A stretch of DNA of 64,000 bases from Candidatus Gastranaerophilales bacterium (GCA_944324285.1 CALUVR010000007.1:1-64000); one strand, 5' to 3'. Shown: positions 17,752 through 27,137, counted from the first letter of the stretch. Program-made: numbers and translations. Notes: generated by a model from the letters alone, not told the origin.

Positions 17752-19308
17752 ATGACCGAAAATATAAATACACAGGAAGAATGGCACCCCACGATAAACC
17801 CGTGGCTTATGGTTACACCTGTAATGCTTGCGATATTTATGTTCGTACTGGATGAAACAATATCTAACGTAGCATTAACATACATAGCAGGTTCAATGTC
17901 CGTGAGTTTAAACGAATCCACCTGGGTTCTGACAAGCTACCTGATTGCAAGCGGAATTGCAATCCCTCTTGTATCAGCCGCATCAAAACTTTTCGGGCGA
18001 AAAAATTACTTTATGATATGTACGATAATTTTTACGATATCGTCATTTTTATGTGCAATATCGCATTCAATGATAGAGATTGTACTTGCGAGGTTTTTGC
18101 AGGGACTCGGAGGCGGCGGGCTTTTGCCGCTTGGGCAGTCAATAATGCTTGAAAGCTTCTCGAAAAAAGACCGTCCGAAATCAATGGCAATCTTCGGAAT
18201 TGCGGTAATTTTTGCACCGTTAATCGGACCTGTTCTTGGCGGCTGGATTACGGAAAACTGGTCGTGGCCGTGGATTTATTTAATCAATGTACCGCTTGGG
18301 TTTATTTGTGTTTTTCTCGCGAAAAATTTGCTGCAGGAACCGCCTTACGCAAAAAAACAAAAGGACGTTCATTTTGATTATAAAGGAATGCTGTTTTTAT
18401 CGGGCTGGCTGATTTGTCTGCAGATTGTACTTGATAAAGGTAATGACGCTGATTGGTTCGGAGCAGTATGGGTAAGGTGGCTTACAACATTTGCAGTTAT
18501 TTTTTCCGTGCTATTTTTTATATCACAGGCAAAGGGTAAAGAACCGCTCATTGATTTAAGAGTATTGAAAGACCGGACATACTTTTTCGGAACCCTTGTA
18601 CAGGTAATATTGATGGGAGTATTTCTGTCATCGGCAGCATTGTTACCTTCTATGCTTCAGAATTTACTCGGGTATACCGCATACCTAAGCGGATTATCAA
18701 TGGGTTCCCGCGGGGTCGGGAGCTTTATCGGGGTTGCATTGTATCTTACATTATCAAAAAAACTCGGTGACAGACGTATTGCAATGATTGGCTTAATCCT
18801 TCTCGGATTTGGAAGCGTATTCTTCGGAAACATAAATTTACAGATTAATCTTATAACAATTGCAATACCGAACATTTTATACGGCTCAGGACTTTTCCTG
18901 GCATTCACTCCGTTAATTCCGCTTTCATTTTCAACAATGAAAAACGATCAGATGACAAACGCGACAGGACTCCAGAACCTTGTAAAAAATATAGGCGGGG
19001 CAATAGGCACTTCAATCGGGACAACAATGGTATCAAGGTTTGCGCAGGTACACCAGAACATGCTGATTAACCATCTGCACGACCTGAATAATGTATTTGT
19101 AGACCGTGTAAATGCACTCAGCGGAACTTTTTCATCGCTTACAGACACATTTACGGCACATTCAATGGCGCAGAGCCAAATTTATTCCCAACTTGTACAG
19201 CAAGCGCATCTTTGGGCGTATATTGATACTTTCCGCTGGTTTGCGTTCGCGACATTCCTGCTGATTCCGCTTCTTGTATTTATTAAGAAGCCGAAAACAC
19301 TGCAATAA
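17752..19308 (+). CDS. DHA2-family MFS multidrug exporter (EmrB/QacA type)
   Basis: The 518-residue membrane protein has about fourteen hydrophobic segments. The family start (MFVLDETISNVALTYIAGSM) matches the D-x-T-x-x-N-V-A-L-P motif of DHA2 drug:H+ antiporters, and GLGGGGLLPLGQSIM near residue 120 followed by GPVLGGWI near residue 160 match motifs A-C. It probably exports drugs or bile-like compounds. No EmrA-type membrane-fusion partner or TolC is next to it. GAGG precedes the ATG. Confidence 0.92.
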   Translation: MTENINTQEEWHPTINPWLMVTPVMLAIFMFVLDETISNVALTYIAGSMSVSLNESTWVLTSYLIASGIAIPLVSAASKLFGRKNYFMICTIIFTISSFLCAISHSMIEIVLARFLQGLGGGGLLPLGQSIMLESFSKKDRPKSMAIFGIAVIFAPLIGPVLGGWITENWSWPWIYLINVPLGFICVFLAKNLLQEPPYAKKQKDVHFDYKGMLFLSGWLICLQIVLDKGNDADWFGAVWVRWLTTFAVIFSVLFFISQAKGKEPLIDLRVLKDRTYFFGTLVQVILMGVFLSSAALLPSMLQNLLGYTAYLSGLSMGSRGVGSFIGVALYLTLSKKLGDRRIAMIGLILLGFGSVFFGNINLQINLITIAIPNILYGSGLFLAFTPLIPLSFSTMKNDQMTNATGLQNLVKNIGGAIGTSIGTTMVSRFAQVHQNMLINHLHDLNNVFVDRVNALSGTFSSLTDTFTAHSMAQSQIYSQLVQQAHLWAYIDTFRWFAFATFLLIPLLVFIKKPKTLQ

Positions 19309-19319
19309 AAGATTAAGCC

Positions 19320-19440
19320 GGAAGCCTCCCTTAATAAGGGAGGTGGCGCGAATGCGCCGAAGGGTTTTCTCTAAAACCTCTCCTTTATAAGTGAGGAATA
19401 AACTCTATTGCGAGGCTTCAGCCGAACCAATCCAGCCTTT
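19320..19440. repeat. Palindromic repeat modules
   Basis: CCTCCCTTAATAAGGGAGG forms a hairpin at about 19326-19344, followed by GGCGCGAATGCGCC, a second small hairpin, and by a diverged copy of the TTGCGAGGCTTCAGCCGAA module at about 19411-19440. The first hairpin may serve as the exporter's terminator. Confidence 0.6.
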
Positions 19441-19478
19441 TTCTATGTGAATGGTGAATTGGAAATTTATTATATTTC

Positions 19479-19643
19479 TTACTGTTTCAAATTTTTCAGC
19501 GCGTAATCAATACACTGCACGATAAATTCATTACGGCTAATATCAGTCTGCACAGATAGTTCGTCAATTTTTCTAAGCATATCAATATCCAGTCGTATGC
19601 TTATAACCGTTTTTTCCTGTTTTATTGGTTTAAATTCATTCAT
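19479..19643 (-). CDS. Ribbon-helix-helix (CopG/Arc-type) regulator
   Basis: I chose ATG 19643 (54 residues; MNEFKPIKQEKTVISIRLD); a TTG nine codons earlier is less likely. TVISIRLDIDMLRKIDELSVQ is the beta-strand plus helix A of an RHH fold and TDISRNEFIVQCIDYAL the second helix with the typical S-R-x-E-F/I pattern. It probably binds DNA as a dimer. Three TGTATTT half-sites lie in the gap to the divergent prepilin gene, making that gap its likely operator. No toxin gene is adjacent. Confidence 0.8.
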   Translation of the reverse strand: MNEFKPIKQEKTVISIRLDIDMLRKIDELSVQTDISRNEFIVQCIDYALKNLKQ

Positions 19644-19695
19644 AACATTCCCGTAAATTATTGTATTCAAATTCAGATTAATAAGATATATTCAA

Positions 19696-19731
19696 AAATA
19701 CATTACAAACTGTATTTACTTTTTAAATACA
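19696..19731. promoter_or_regulatory. Candidate operator with three TGTATTT half-sites
   Basis: AAATACA (19696-19702), TGTATTT (19711-19717) and AAATACA (19725-19731) form two overlapping inverted repeats; the second is a perfect 8-bp palindrome with a 5-base centre. It lies between the RHH gene and the prepilin gene. RHH proteins bind such short inverted repeats, so autoregulation or prepilin control is a reasonable guess. Confidence 0.45.
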
Positions 19732-19761
19732 AAAGGTTATTTTACTTATAGAGGAGGAGAA

Positions 19762-20439
19762 ATGGACAAAAAAGCTTTTACACTGGCAGAAGTATTGATA
19801 ACACTTGGAATAATAGGCGTGGTCTCTGCGATGACACTACCGGCACTTGTAAATCAGACACGAGGGAAGGAACTTGAAACAGGACTGAAAAAAGCATATT
19901 CCGTTATACAAAATGCCGTCAATCAAATGAGTTACGACGAAGGGCAGGTTGTTAATGCGGCTAATTACGGCGATACAGGAAATTTTATGGAAGTTTTCAA
20001 AAAATATTTTAAACTATCAAAAGACTGCGGCAAATCATCCTGTGAATCACAGGAAATTTTAGAAAACGAACAATTAGGTTCCATAAACTATAAGTCTTAT
20101 ACTAATATACCGATAGGAACAGGTCTTTTGGATGACGGTCAGACAGTGACAATTGACGGAATGTTTTTTATGATTGAAAACAACCCTCAATCTGACAAAA
20201 ACTGGCTTTTTATTTCTGTTGACGTCAACGGTATACATAAAAAACCTAACCGCTGGGGACACGATTTATTTACATTTCAAATACTTGATAATGGCAAGCT
20301 TGCTCCGATGGGGGCACAAGACACTGTATATCGTGATGATAAATATTGTTCCAACAGAGAAAAATCAAATATTAGCGGTATTGGATGCACATATAAAGCA
20401 CTTACGGAAAAAGATTACTTCAAAAACCTGCCTAAATAA
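19762..20439 (+). CDS. Type IV prepilin-like protein
   Basis: The 225-residue protein has a short leader MDKKA followed by FTLAEVLITLGIIGVVSAMTLPAL, the N-methylated hydrophobic helix of type IV pilins and pseudopilins, with Glu at +5. The residue before the cleavage site is Ala, not the usual Gly. The C-terminal domain has two cysteine pairs (DCGKSSCES, and YCSNREKSN with a later GIGCTYKAL) and resembles a secreted pseudopilin head. A GAGGAGGAG Shine-Dalgarno sequence precedes ATG. No other pilus gene is nearby, so it is probably one of many scattered prepilins. Confidence 0.88.
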   Translation: MDKKAFTLAEVLITLGIIGVVSAMTLPALVNQTRGKELETGLKKAYSVIQNAVNQMSYDEGQVVNAANYGDTGNFMEVFKKYFKLSKDCGKSSCESQEILENEQLGSINYKSYTNIPIGTGLLDDGQTVTIDGMFFMIENNPQSDKNWLFISVDVNGIHKKPNRWGHDLFTFQILDNGKLAPMGAQDTVYRDDKYCSNREKSNISGIGCTYKALTEKDYFKNLPK

Positions 20440-20460
20440 CAATTTCGTGTTATCATAGAT

Positions 20461-20491
20461 AAAAAGGCGCGCCGCCTGAAGGCGGCGCGCC
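20461..20491. terminator. All-GC 11-bp hairpin upstream of ade
   Basis: GGCGCGCCGCC (20466-20476) and GGCGGCGCGCC (20481-20491) form a perfect 11-bp stem with a TGAA loop. The T-run is on the minus strand (five A at 20461-20465), so it reads as a terminator for minus-strand transcription, although no minus-strand gene is nearby. On the plus strand it ends 13 bases before the ade ATG. Confidence 0.6.
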
Positions 20492-20504
20492 GGAAAGCAG
20501 GAAT

Positions 20505-22223
20505 ATGAATAACATCGAAAAAATTATAAAAGTAAGCAAAGGCGAAGAACTTGCGGATTTGGTACTAAAAAATGCGCAGCTTGTAAATGTTTTATCAGAA
20601 GAAATTTACGAAACCGATATTGCAATTATCGGGGATAAAATTGCGGGGATTTCAAAAGGTTACAGAGGCAGAGAAGAAATAGACCTCAATGGGGCTTATG
20701 TCACCCCTTCTTTTATTGACGGTCACGTTCATCTGGAAAGCTCTATGCTTATGCCGTCGGAGTTTGCAAAACTTGTTCTGCCGTCCGGCACCACAACCGT
20801 AATTGCTGATCCGCATGAAATCGCTAATGTTATGGGGCTTCAGGGCATAAGCTTTATGAGAGAAGCCACAAAAAATCTGCCGCTTGATGTTTTTATGATG
20901 CTGCCGTCGTGCGTTCCCGCAACAGATTTGGAAACATCAGGAGTTGATTTAAACAGCTACGATTTAGCGCTTTTGATTGATGCGCCTTGGGTTCTCGGGA
21001 TTGCGGAGATGATGAATTTTCCTGGTGTAGTAAACTGTGACAACAGTGTTTTAAGTAAAATTCAACTTGGACTTGAGAAAAACAAACGTATTGACGGACA
21101 CGCACCGAATTTAGGCGGAAAAGATCTGGATGCTTATATCGCCTCAGGAGTTGCCTCAGACCATGAATGCACGACCCCTGAAGAAGCAATAGAGAAACTC
21201 CGCCTCGGGATGTATTTAATGATACGTGAAGCAACAGGCGCAAGAGATTTGGAGCCGCTCATTCCTGTATTAAAAACATACAATACGCGCAAATGTATGT
21301 TCGTAACAGACGACCGCCACCCGAAACATCTCGGCAAACACATTTCAAGAATGGTAAAGAAAGCCGTCCGCCTCGGAGTTAATCCTATTAAAGCAATCCA
21401 AATGGCAAGCCTCAATACCGCAGAATACTTCAAACTTTATGACAGAGGTGCAATCGCTCCCGGGTATAATGCAGATATTGCAGTTTTTGATGACCTTGAA
21501 AACTTTGAACCGAAAATGGTTTTCAAAAACGGAAAACTCACAGCTAAAGACGGAAAAGTTACAGTTGATATGACAGAACTTAAACCGCCTGCCCTGAGGG
21601 GTTCCGTTAACATAAAATATTTGTACAATGAAGATTTTCAAATAAAAATTCCTGCGGGCAAAAATAAAATAAAGGTTATAAACGTTATCCCGCAGCAGTT
21701 AATAACAAAGCTTTCGATTGAGCCAGCAAAAAACAGCGGCGGCTTGGCAGTTTCAGACATAGAAAATGACATTTTAAAAATTGCCGTCCTTGAACGACAC
21801 AAAGCAACGGGAAATATCGGGCTTGGTTTTGTGAAAGGATTCGGTCTGAAATCAGGCGCAATTGCATCAACAGTAGCCCACGACAGCCATAATATGATAG
21901 TAATCGGAACAAACGATGAAGATATGTTCTATGCGGCAATAGAACTTGAAAAATCACAGGGCGGAAAAATTATTGTAGAAAACGGAAAAACACTTGCACA
22001 CTTACCGCTTCCGATAGCGGGGTTAATGTCGGATAAACCTGCAGAAGAAGTTATGGCAAAAATTTCCGAACTTGAAAATGCAGCCGACAAAATCGGCTGC
22101 AAAATCGCAGATCCTTTTATGAGTATGGCATTTCTGTCCTTATCGGTAATCCCTGAAATAAAGATTACGGATAAAGGGCTTATTGATGTGAATAAGTTTG
22201 AGGTAACGGAATTATTTGCATAA
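20505..22223 (+). CDS. ade: Adenine deaminase
   Basis: The 572-residue protein is a full-length adenine deaminase of the amidohydrolase superfamily, converting adenine to hypoxanthine in purine salvage. The metal-binding HVHLESS motif (DGHVHLESSMLMPSEFA) lies near residue 73, followed by GTTTVIADPHEIANVMG, DGHAPNLGGKDL and SDHECTTPEEA, all family blocks. The C-terminal half has HDSHNMIVIGTNDEDM, typical of Ade. The start is ATG 20505 with AGCAGGA upstream. It is monocistronic. Confidence 0.95.
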   Translation: MNNIEKIIKVSKGEELADLVLKNAQLVNVLSEEIYETDIAIIGDKIAGISKGYRGREEIDLNGAYVTPSFIDGHVHLESSMLMPSEFAKLVLPSGTTTVIADPHEIANVMGLQGISFMREATKNLPLDVFMMLPSCVPATDLETSGVDLNSYDLALLIDAPWVLGIAEMMNFPGVVNCDNSVLSKIQLGLEKNKRIDGHAPNLGGKDLDAYIASGVASDHECTTPEEAIEKLRLGMYLMIREATGARDLEPLIPVLKTYNTRKCMFVTDDRHPKHLGKHISRMVKKAVRLGVNPIKAIQMASLNTAEYFKLYDRGAIAPGYNADIAVFDDLENFEPKMVFKNGKLTAKDGKVTVDMTELKPPALRGSVNIKYLYNEDFQIKIPAGKNKIKVINVIPQQLITKLSIEPAKNSGGLAVSDIENDILKIAVLERHKATGNIGLGFVKGFGLKSGAIASTVAHDSHNMIVIGTNDEDMFYAAIELEKSQGGKIIVENGKTLAHLPLPIAGLMSDKPAEEVMAKISELENAADKIGCKIADPFMSMAFLSLSVIPEIKITDKGLIDVNKFEVTELFA

Positions 22224-22753
22224 TGAAGAATCTTAGTTGGGCAGGTATGCCCAACCGACAGAGTCTGCTTTTTACTCTTCACCCGCCCTGCGGGCACTCT
22301 CTGTACAAGTCATACAGGGTCCCTAGCTTTGCACAGTTCAGCGATTCCCTTTGTATCCCTCAAGGAGCGAGGGAGAGAGTGTCATTGCGAGGCTTTAGCC
22401 GAAGCAATCCAGCTTTTGGATTGTTGTTGGGCAGGTATGCCCAACCGACATTACCCCTCACCCGAATTTGTAAATTCGCTCCCGCTCATAAACAAATTCA
22501 TCCCTCTCCCGCAAGGGGAGAGGGTATTAATTAAAGCCTCCCTTATAAGGGAGGTGGCGCGAAGCGCCGGAGGGTTTCACACCCTCACCCGTCCTGCGCG
22601 GACACCACTTCCAGATGGCGAGGGTAGGAGTGTCATTGCGAGGCTTTAGCCGAAGCAATCCAGTTTTTTTTAATGAAGGGTGAAAGGTGAGTAGTGAAGG
22701 ATTCAATAACTATAAATCTCATCACCCTTTACTTATTTACCGCCCTATTGCCT
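22224..22753. repeat. Cluster of palindromic intergenic repeats
   Basis: This 530-base gap holds two copies of the palindrome GTTGGGCAGGTATGCCCAAC (22236-22255, 22426-22445), two GTCATTGCGAGGCTTTAGCC modules (22381 and about 22633), one CTCCCTTATAAGGGAG hairpin (about 22531) and GTGA/TCAC arms near 22680-22735. Short open frames in it are products of the repeats and I do not count them as genes. Confidence 0.7.
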
Positions 22754-23659
22754 TTACTGCAGCCTGCGTTTTAATTCATACTTAACATCCGACAACGGAC
22801 CGTTGTTCGGGGTTCTCACTGTGTTAAAATAATTCCTTGCATAGACAAACGGATATTTCGGAATCCAGCCGAGTTTAAAGAAAATTGTAACCGTATCCGC
22901 TCCCTGTGACAACATAAGTTCGTCAATTGTTTTTTCATGCGCCGGGGAAATTGACGAGAAAATTTTCAGCAGGTAATCAGTAAACGTTACGCTGTAATAA
23001 CCTGTTGCAGTTCCCGGTTTTGCAATAATTTCCGAAATCCTAAAATTTTCATTACCCTTAATATTTTGAACATCTTTTGGCAGAGTAAGTGTTTCTCCGC
23101 GGGTCTGTTCAATTTCGTACCATTGACCGTTATAGTTTATCCTCATCATATTTGCCTGAGGCATATAAATATCGTCGAATTTATTTTCAAGAATAGTGTT
23201 GCCTTCCATATCAACAATGCCGTATTTAAAATCCTTACAGGTCAAAAGCATTCCGCCGAAAAGTAAATCTATTGAAGAATATTCCCGCGGCAAAATCTCC
23301 TTTCCTTTATCATCGTAAAGTGCATATTTACTGCCGCTTCCGATTTTTAAATATTTGCCGAGAACTCTTTCCGCGTGGCTGTATTTTATAGGGACAAGAA
23401 TATTCCCCTGATTATCCATCATACCGAATTTGCTTTTCTTCTGCACAATAAATGATGAATCCCCGAGAAGTATCATCTTTTTGTATTCAGGTTCAACAAT
23501 AACCGTATCGTCGCAGCTTTTTAACCCGAAAAGTCCTTCTTCAGCATCTTTATAAACTTTGACGCACGCATTTTCCGAAACCGAAGCCGTCTGAGTTTCC
23601 GCTAAAACAAGATTTTGACAAACCAGAATTAAACCTATAACCAGTAAAAACTTCTTCAT
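22754..23659 (-). CDS. Exported WG-repeat protein
   Basis: The 301-residue protein has a signal peptide (KKFLLVIGLILVCQNLVLA). Residues about 40-185 hold repeats of the WG type, with FGLKSCDDTVIVEPEYKKM, FGMMDNQGNILVPIKYSHA, YALYDDKGKEILPREYSSI and YGIVDMEGNTILENKFDDI as four units. Such repeats form beta-propeller-like surfaces and are usually of unknown function. The last 100 residues are a separate domain. The ATG at 23659 has no Shine-Dalgarno sequence and sits six bases after TG-T-TATTAT. Confidence 0.85.
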   Translation of the reverse strand: MKKFLLVIGLILVCQNLVLAETQTASVSENACVKVYKDAEEGLFGLKSCDDTVIVEPEYKKMILLGDSSFIVQKKSKFGMMDNQGNILVPIKYSHAERVLGKYLKIGSGSKYALYDDKGKEILPREYSSIDLLFGGMLLTCKDFKYGIVDMEGNTILENKFDDIYMPQANMMRINYNGQWYEIEQTRGETLTLPKDVQNIKGNENFRISEIIAKPGTATGYYSVTFTDYLLKIFSSISPAHEKTIDELMLSQGADTVTIFFKLGWIPKYPFVYARNYFNTVRTPNNGPLSDVKYELKRRLQ

Positions 23660-23707
23660 AAATATATAATAACATAAAATTAATTTATGGTATAATTTTG
23701 ATTGAGG
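23660..23707. promoter_or_regulatory. Divergent promoters for WG-repeat and AsmA-like genes
   Basis: On the minus strand TG-T-TATTAT lies six bases before ATG 23659 (leaderless type). On the plus strand TATAAT at 23691-23696 precedes a GAGG at 23704-23707 and the ATG at 23713, so that mRNA would have a leader of only about ten bases. Confidence 0.5.
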
Positions 23708-23712
23708 ATAAT

Positions 23713-26496
23713 ATGAAAAAAAGATATAAAGTTTTAGGTGGTGTTATTTGTGCTGCAGCGGTGATTGCAGCTTTAGGTACTGTTACGTATTTGAAGGTTC
23801 TTCCTGCTGTTGTTTCTAACCAAAAAGTTATAAATTTCGTTGAAAAAGAAGTTGCAAAGTTTACAAATCTAGATATTGAAATTAAAAATCCTGTTTTGAA
23901 AACAGAATTATCGCCGCAGCTTGGATTCAAAACAGACAAGATTAAACTTTTAAAAAATGACCTTGAAATTTTTGCCGTAGAAAATCTTGATACGGAAATT
24001 TCGTTTAAAGATATTTTCAAAAAAAGAATTATTTTAAACAAATTCGGACTTGATTACGTTTTTGCGGACGTAAACGAACTGATGTCGCTAGTCCCTCAGC
24101 AAAAAGAACAGAAACCTAAACAAGAAAGCGAGTGGGAAATCGACTTCTTTGATTCGGTTTTGTCTTTGAAAAAGAGTTTAATCTTATACAAACTTGAACC
24201 TGATATCTACGTAAAACTCAACGCGGATAACCTCAAAATCGATAACACGCAAAAGATTGCAAAATACTTAAAATTTGATATTGATACAAAAATAAAGAAG
24301 AAAGATAAAGTTCTCCATTTTGCAATTGCCGATAAAAATAAAGTCGTTATAAAAGATAAAACACTGTGGGTTAACGACTGCGTACTTGATATAAATAAAT
24401 CGCAGGTTCATATTAACGCGGACGCCTCAAGAAAAAACGGGCTTAATGTTAATCTTACGTCGAAAAAATTCAAAGTTCAGGACGTAATTGATATTGTAAA
24501 CTCCAATATCTTAATCAATAACGGAAGCGAAATGCTGGCGTTTTTCAAAGATATGAAAGGCGATTTTGATTTTGATATCAATTTAACAAAAAAAGATTTG
24601 AACGGGAAAATTAATCTAAACAATGGTTCCCTGAAAATTATTCCTGTAAGCGATCTGCCGATTACAGTGAATAAGGGAACGGTTCTTTTAACTTCAAAAG
24701 ATATCATTTTGAAAGATATTGAAGGCTACTACGGGACACATGCAGCAAACAAAGCAACCGTTAACGGGACTATAAAAGATTACGCAAAAACCTGCGACAC
24801 CAATGTAACAATAAAAACCGTCGCAACAAACGATTTTGCAGAAAATTATTTATCAAAACTTGTCGGAATTCCGCTCACAATTATCGGCAACGCAGGAACA
24901 GTTATTAACGTAAAATATCTTGATAATAAAATTGATATTATCTGGGCGTCAAAACTTGCAAAAGGCGAAGATATTCTTGTAGACGGGGCTTCCCTTACTC
25001 CGACCGGATGGGATAGAGCGGTTAAAGCCGATATGCATTTTGAAAATAATATTCTCGATATAAAAGACATCAATTACTATATCGCACAGGAAATCGTAAG
25101 AGGAAGCAAGGTTAAACCTGTTCTTACGTTAAACGGAATTGTAGACCTTTCAAAACCTGTACCATTTGTGCCAAAACTTGGATTTAATATTCCGAACCCG
25201 CTCCCGAGCGAATTTTTGAACGTCCTTGTCGGACAGAGATTATTCAAAGGCGGCAAATTCTCCGGCGAAATTTATATGGTTAATAATGGCACCTACCCGA
25301 AAATTAAAGGGAATATGAAGCTTAACGGAATAAGAATTCCGTCCCAGAGAATAGGGATTAAAAGCGGTGAACTTTTTACGGATAAAGATACAATTCATCT
25401 TGTTGCAGACGGCAGATATAAAAGGATGAATTTTGACTTCACCGGCGATATCGCAAACGGAATTAAATTCCCGATTGTAATTGAAAATGTAAACCTTGGG
25501 CTTGATAAACTTGATATAGATAGAATTCTGCAATCATTCAACATGCAAAATACCGCAGCAATCGAAGAACAGCCAAAAGTATCGGAAGCTGAACTTGAGG
25601 ATGAAAATAGCGTTGCCGCAGATAATGCAGTTGTGTTTGACGTGAATAATCTTATTATAAAAAGATGTATTTTCAGACTCAAAGAAGGCAACTACAAAGA
25701 CATCAATTTCGGTAACCTTGCAGCAAACCTGACGCTGGATAAAAATAATATTCTCCAGCTTCATTCAAACAGATTTGATATTGCAGACGGAATTTCATCT
25801 GTTAAAGTATTCTGCGACCTGAAAAAACACAAATACAATATCAAACTCGGAGCAAAAGATATAAATTCCGATACAATGACCACAACTCTGTTAAATCTTC
25901 CGCGTGAGATTTCCGGTAAAGCAAGCGGAATAATTGATTTATACACAGACGACAGTCTTAAACTCAACGGCGCAATCAAGTTCGTGGTAAATAACGGACA
26001 AATCCAGAAAATCGGGCTTGTGGAATATGTGATGAAGTTTGCGGCATTATTCAGGAACCCGCTCGTTATGATTAGCCCGTCCACTATTTCCGATATGGTT
26101 ACAATTCCTGACGGAACATTTGATAAAATCAACGGCGAACTCTATATTAGAAACAACGTTATAGAATGGATGAAAATAAAATCTTCCTCCCCTGAATTGA
26201 GCAGCTATATTGCAGGGCGCTACGATATGGAAAAGAGCGACGCTTCATTGAGAATTTATACAAAATTCAGCAACACCAAAAAAGGATTTGCAGGAGCACT
26301 GAGAAGCTTCTCCCTCAACAGCCTCGCAAACAGAATACCTCTGAGCAGCCGCAACGACGCTCAATACTATGCGGCAGAACTTGAACAACTGCCGCCGCTC
26401 GAAGTCGGTGAAGAGGACAGCCAGGTATTCTTAACTAAAGTCGACGGCGATGTCGTAAACAACAACTTCCTGTCATCATTAAAGAAACTGAAATAA
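23713..26496 (+). CDS. AsmA-like envelope protein
   Basis: The start is ATG 23713 with GAGG upstream; a TTG five codons earlier is rejected. The 927-residue protein has one N-terminal membrane helix (VLGGVICAAAVIAALGTVTYLK) and a long beta-rich periplasmic part, the AsmA/YhdP layout thought to move lipids between membranes. A C-terminal AsmA-type region (INGELYIRNNVIEWMKIKSS, then AGRYDMEKSDASLRIYTKF) is recognisable. It is followed after two bases by an L,D-transpeptidase gene, so the two are likely one operon for envelope building. Confidence 0.85.
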   Translation: MKKRYKVLGGVICAAAVIAALGTVTYLKVLPAVVSNQKVINFVEKEVAKFTNLDIEIKNPVLKTELSPQLGFKTDKIKLLKNDLEIFAVENLDTEISFKDIFKKRIILNKFGLDYVFADVNELMSLVPQQKEQKPKQESEWEIDFFDSVLSLKKSLILYKLEPDIYVKLNADNLKIDNTQKIAKYLKFDIDTKIKKKDKVLHFAIADKNKVVIKDKTLWVNDCVLDINKSQVHINADASRKNGLNVNLTSKKFKVQDVIDIVNSNILINNGSEMLAFFKDMKGDFDFDINLTKKDLNGKINLNNGSLKIIPVSDLPITVNKGTVLLTSKDIILKDIEGYYGTHAANKATVNGTIKDYAKTCDTNVTIKTVATNDFAENYLSKLVGIPLTIIGNAGTVINVKYLDNKIDIIWASKLAKGEDILVDGASLTPTGWDRAVKADMHFENNILDIKDINYYIAQEIVRGSKVKPVLTLNGIVDLSKPVPFVPKLGFNIPNPLPSEFLNVLVGQRLFKGGKFSGEIYMVNNGTYPKIKGNMKLNGIRIPSQRIGIKSGELFTDKDTIHLVADGRYKRMNFDFTGDIANGIKFPIVIENVNLGLDKLDIDRILQSFNMQNTAAIEEQPKVSEAELEDENSVAADNAVVFDVNNLIIKRCIFRLKEGNYKDINFGNLAANLTLDKNNILQLHSNRFDIADGISSVKVFCDLKKHKYNIKLGAKDINSDTMTTTLLNLPREISGKASGIIDLYTDDSLKLNGAIKFVVNNGQIQKIGLVEYVMKFAALFRNPLVMISPSTISDMVTIPDGTFDKINGELYIRNNVIEWMKIKSSSPELSSYIAGRYDMEKSDASLRIYTKFSNTKKGFAGALRSFSLNSLANRIPLSSRNDAQYYAAELEQLPPLEVGEEDSQVFLTKVDGDVVNNNFLSSLKKLK

Positions 26497-26498
26497 CT

Positions 26499-27137
26499 AT
26501 GATTAGAATAAATCCGAATTTTAATAATAACAATCCTACAGTAAAAACAGGCTCTTATAAGGGTACTGCCGATATGAACACTGTTTTTGCGGCAAAAGAC
26601 ACGCTTCCGACGGCATCCGCTGATACAAAAGGGCTTGTTGTAGAAAAAGAAAAAATTTCACCAAAAGGCAGTACAAACCCTGATCATTTAAAAAATGCCC
26701 CAAGTCCTAAAATTACAATAGCAGGCGAAGAAAAAAATGCTGCAATCGTTGTGGATACTGAAAATAATCTTCTCTACACATACGATGAAGAAGGCAAAGC
26801 CGAAGCTGTTTATTCAGTTGCAACAGGTAAAAAATATACACCGACAAAAAAGGGCATAAAAATGATTACGCGGGTTGAAGATTATCCGTATTCAACAGCC
26901 TACGGGACAAAAAGAAAACGCAACCCAAACGACTACGGACCAAATGTTATAATAATTGAAAATATAGACCCCGAAACCGGCAAAATTGTAGGACGCAACG
27001 GACAGTTTATCCACGGAAATAACAATGAGAAGAGTCTTGGAACCCACGCCTCTTTAGGCTGCGTGAGGATGGATAACGAAGTCATCAAAAAACTATCGCA
27101 GGAAGTCAAAAGAAATACCTACGTATTGATGAAGTAA
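26499..27137 (+). CDS. L,D-transpeptidase (YkuD domain)
   Basis: The 212-residue protein has a C-terminal YkuD domain from about residue 80. The catalytic motif is present: H172 in FIHGNN and C188 in SLGCVRM. Such enzymes form 3-3 peptidoglycan cross-links or attach proteins to peptidoglycan. Unusually no signal peptide is visible; instead the first 30 residues are Asn-rich and include TGSYKGTAD, similar to leaders of other proteins in this window. It starts two bases after the AsmA-like gene with no clear Shine-Dalgarno sequence, so translational coupling is likely. Confidence 0.88.
   Translation: MIRINPNFNNNNPTVKTGSYKGTADMNTVFAAKDTLPTASADTKGLVVEKEKISPKGSTNPDHLKNAPSPKITIAGEEKNAAIVVDTENNLLYTYDEEGKAEAVYSVATGKKYTPTKKGIKMITRVEDYPYSTAYGTKRKRNPNDYGPNVIIIENIDPETGKIVGRNGQFIHGNNNEKSLGTHASLGCVRMDNEVIKKLSQEVKRNTYVLMK

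Noticed and set aside
22223-22649. Two plus-strand open frames of about 100 residues after ade
   Set aside because: They translate the palindromic modules (GTTGGGCAGG and GTCATTGCGAG); the same peptides recur in other gaps in other frames.
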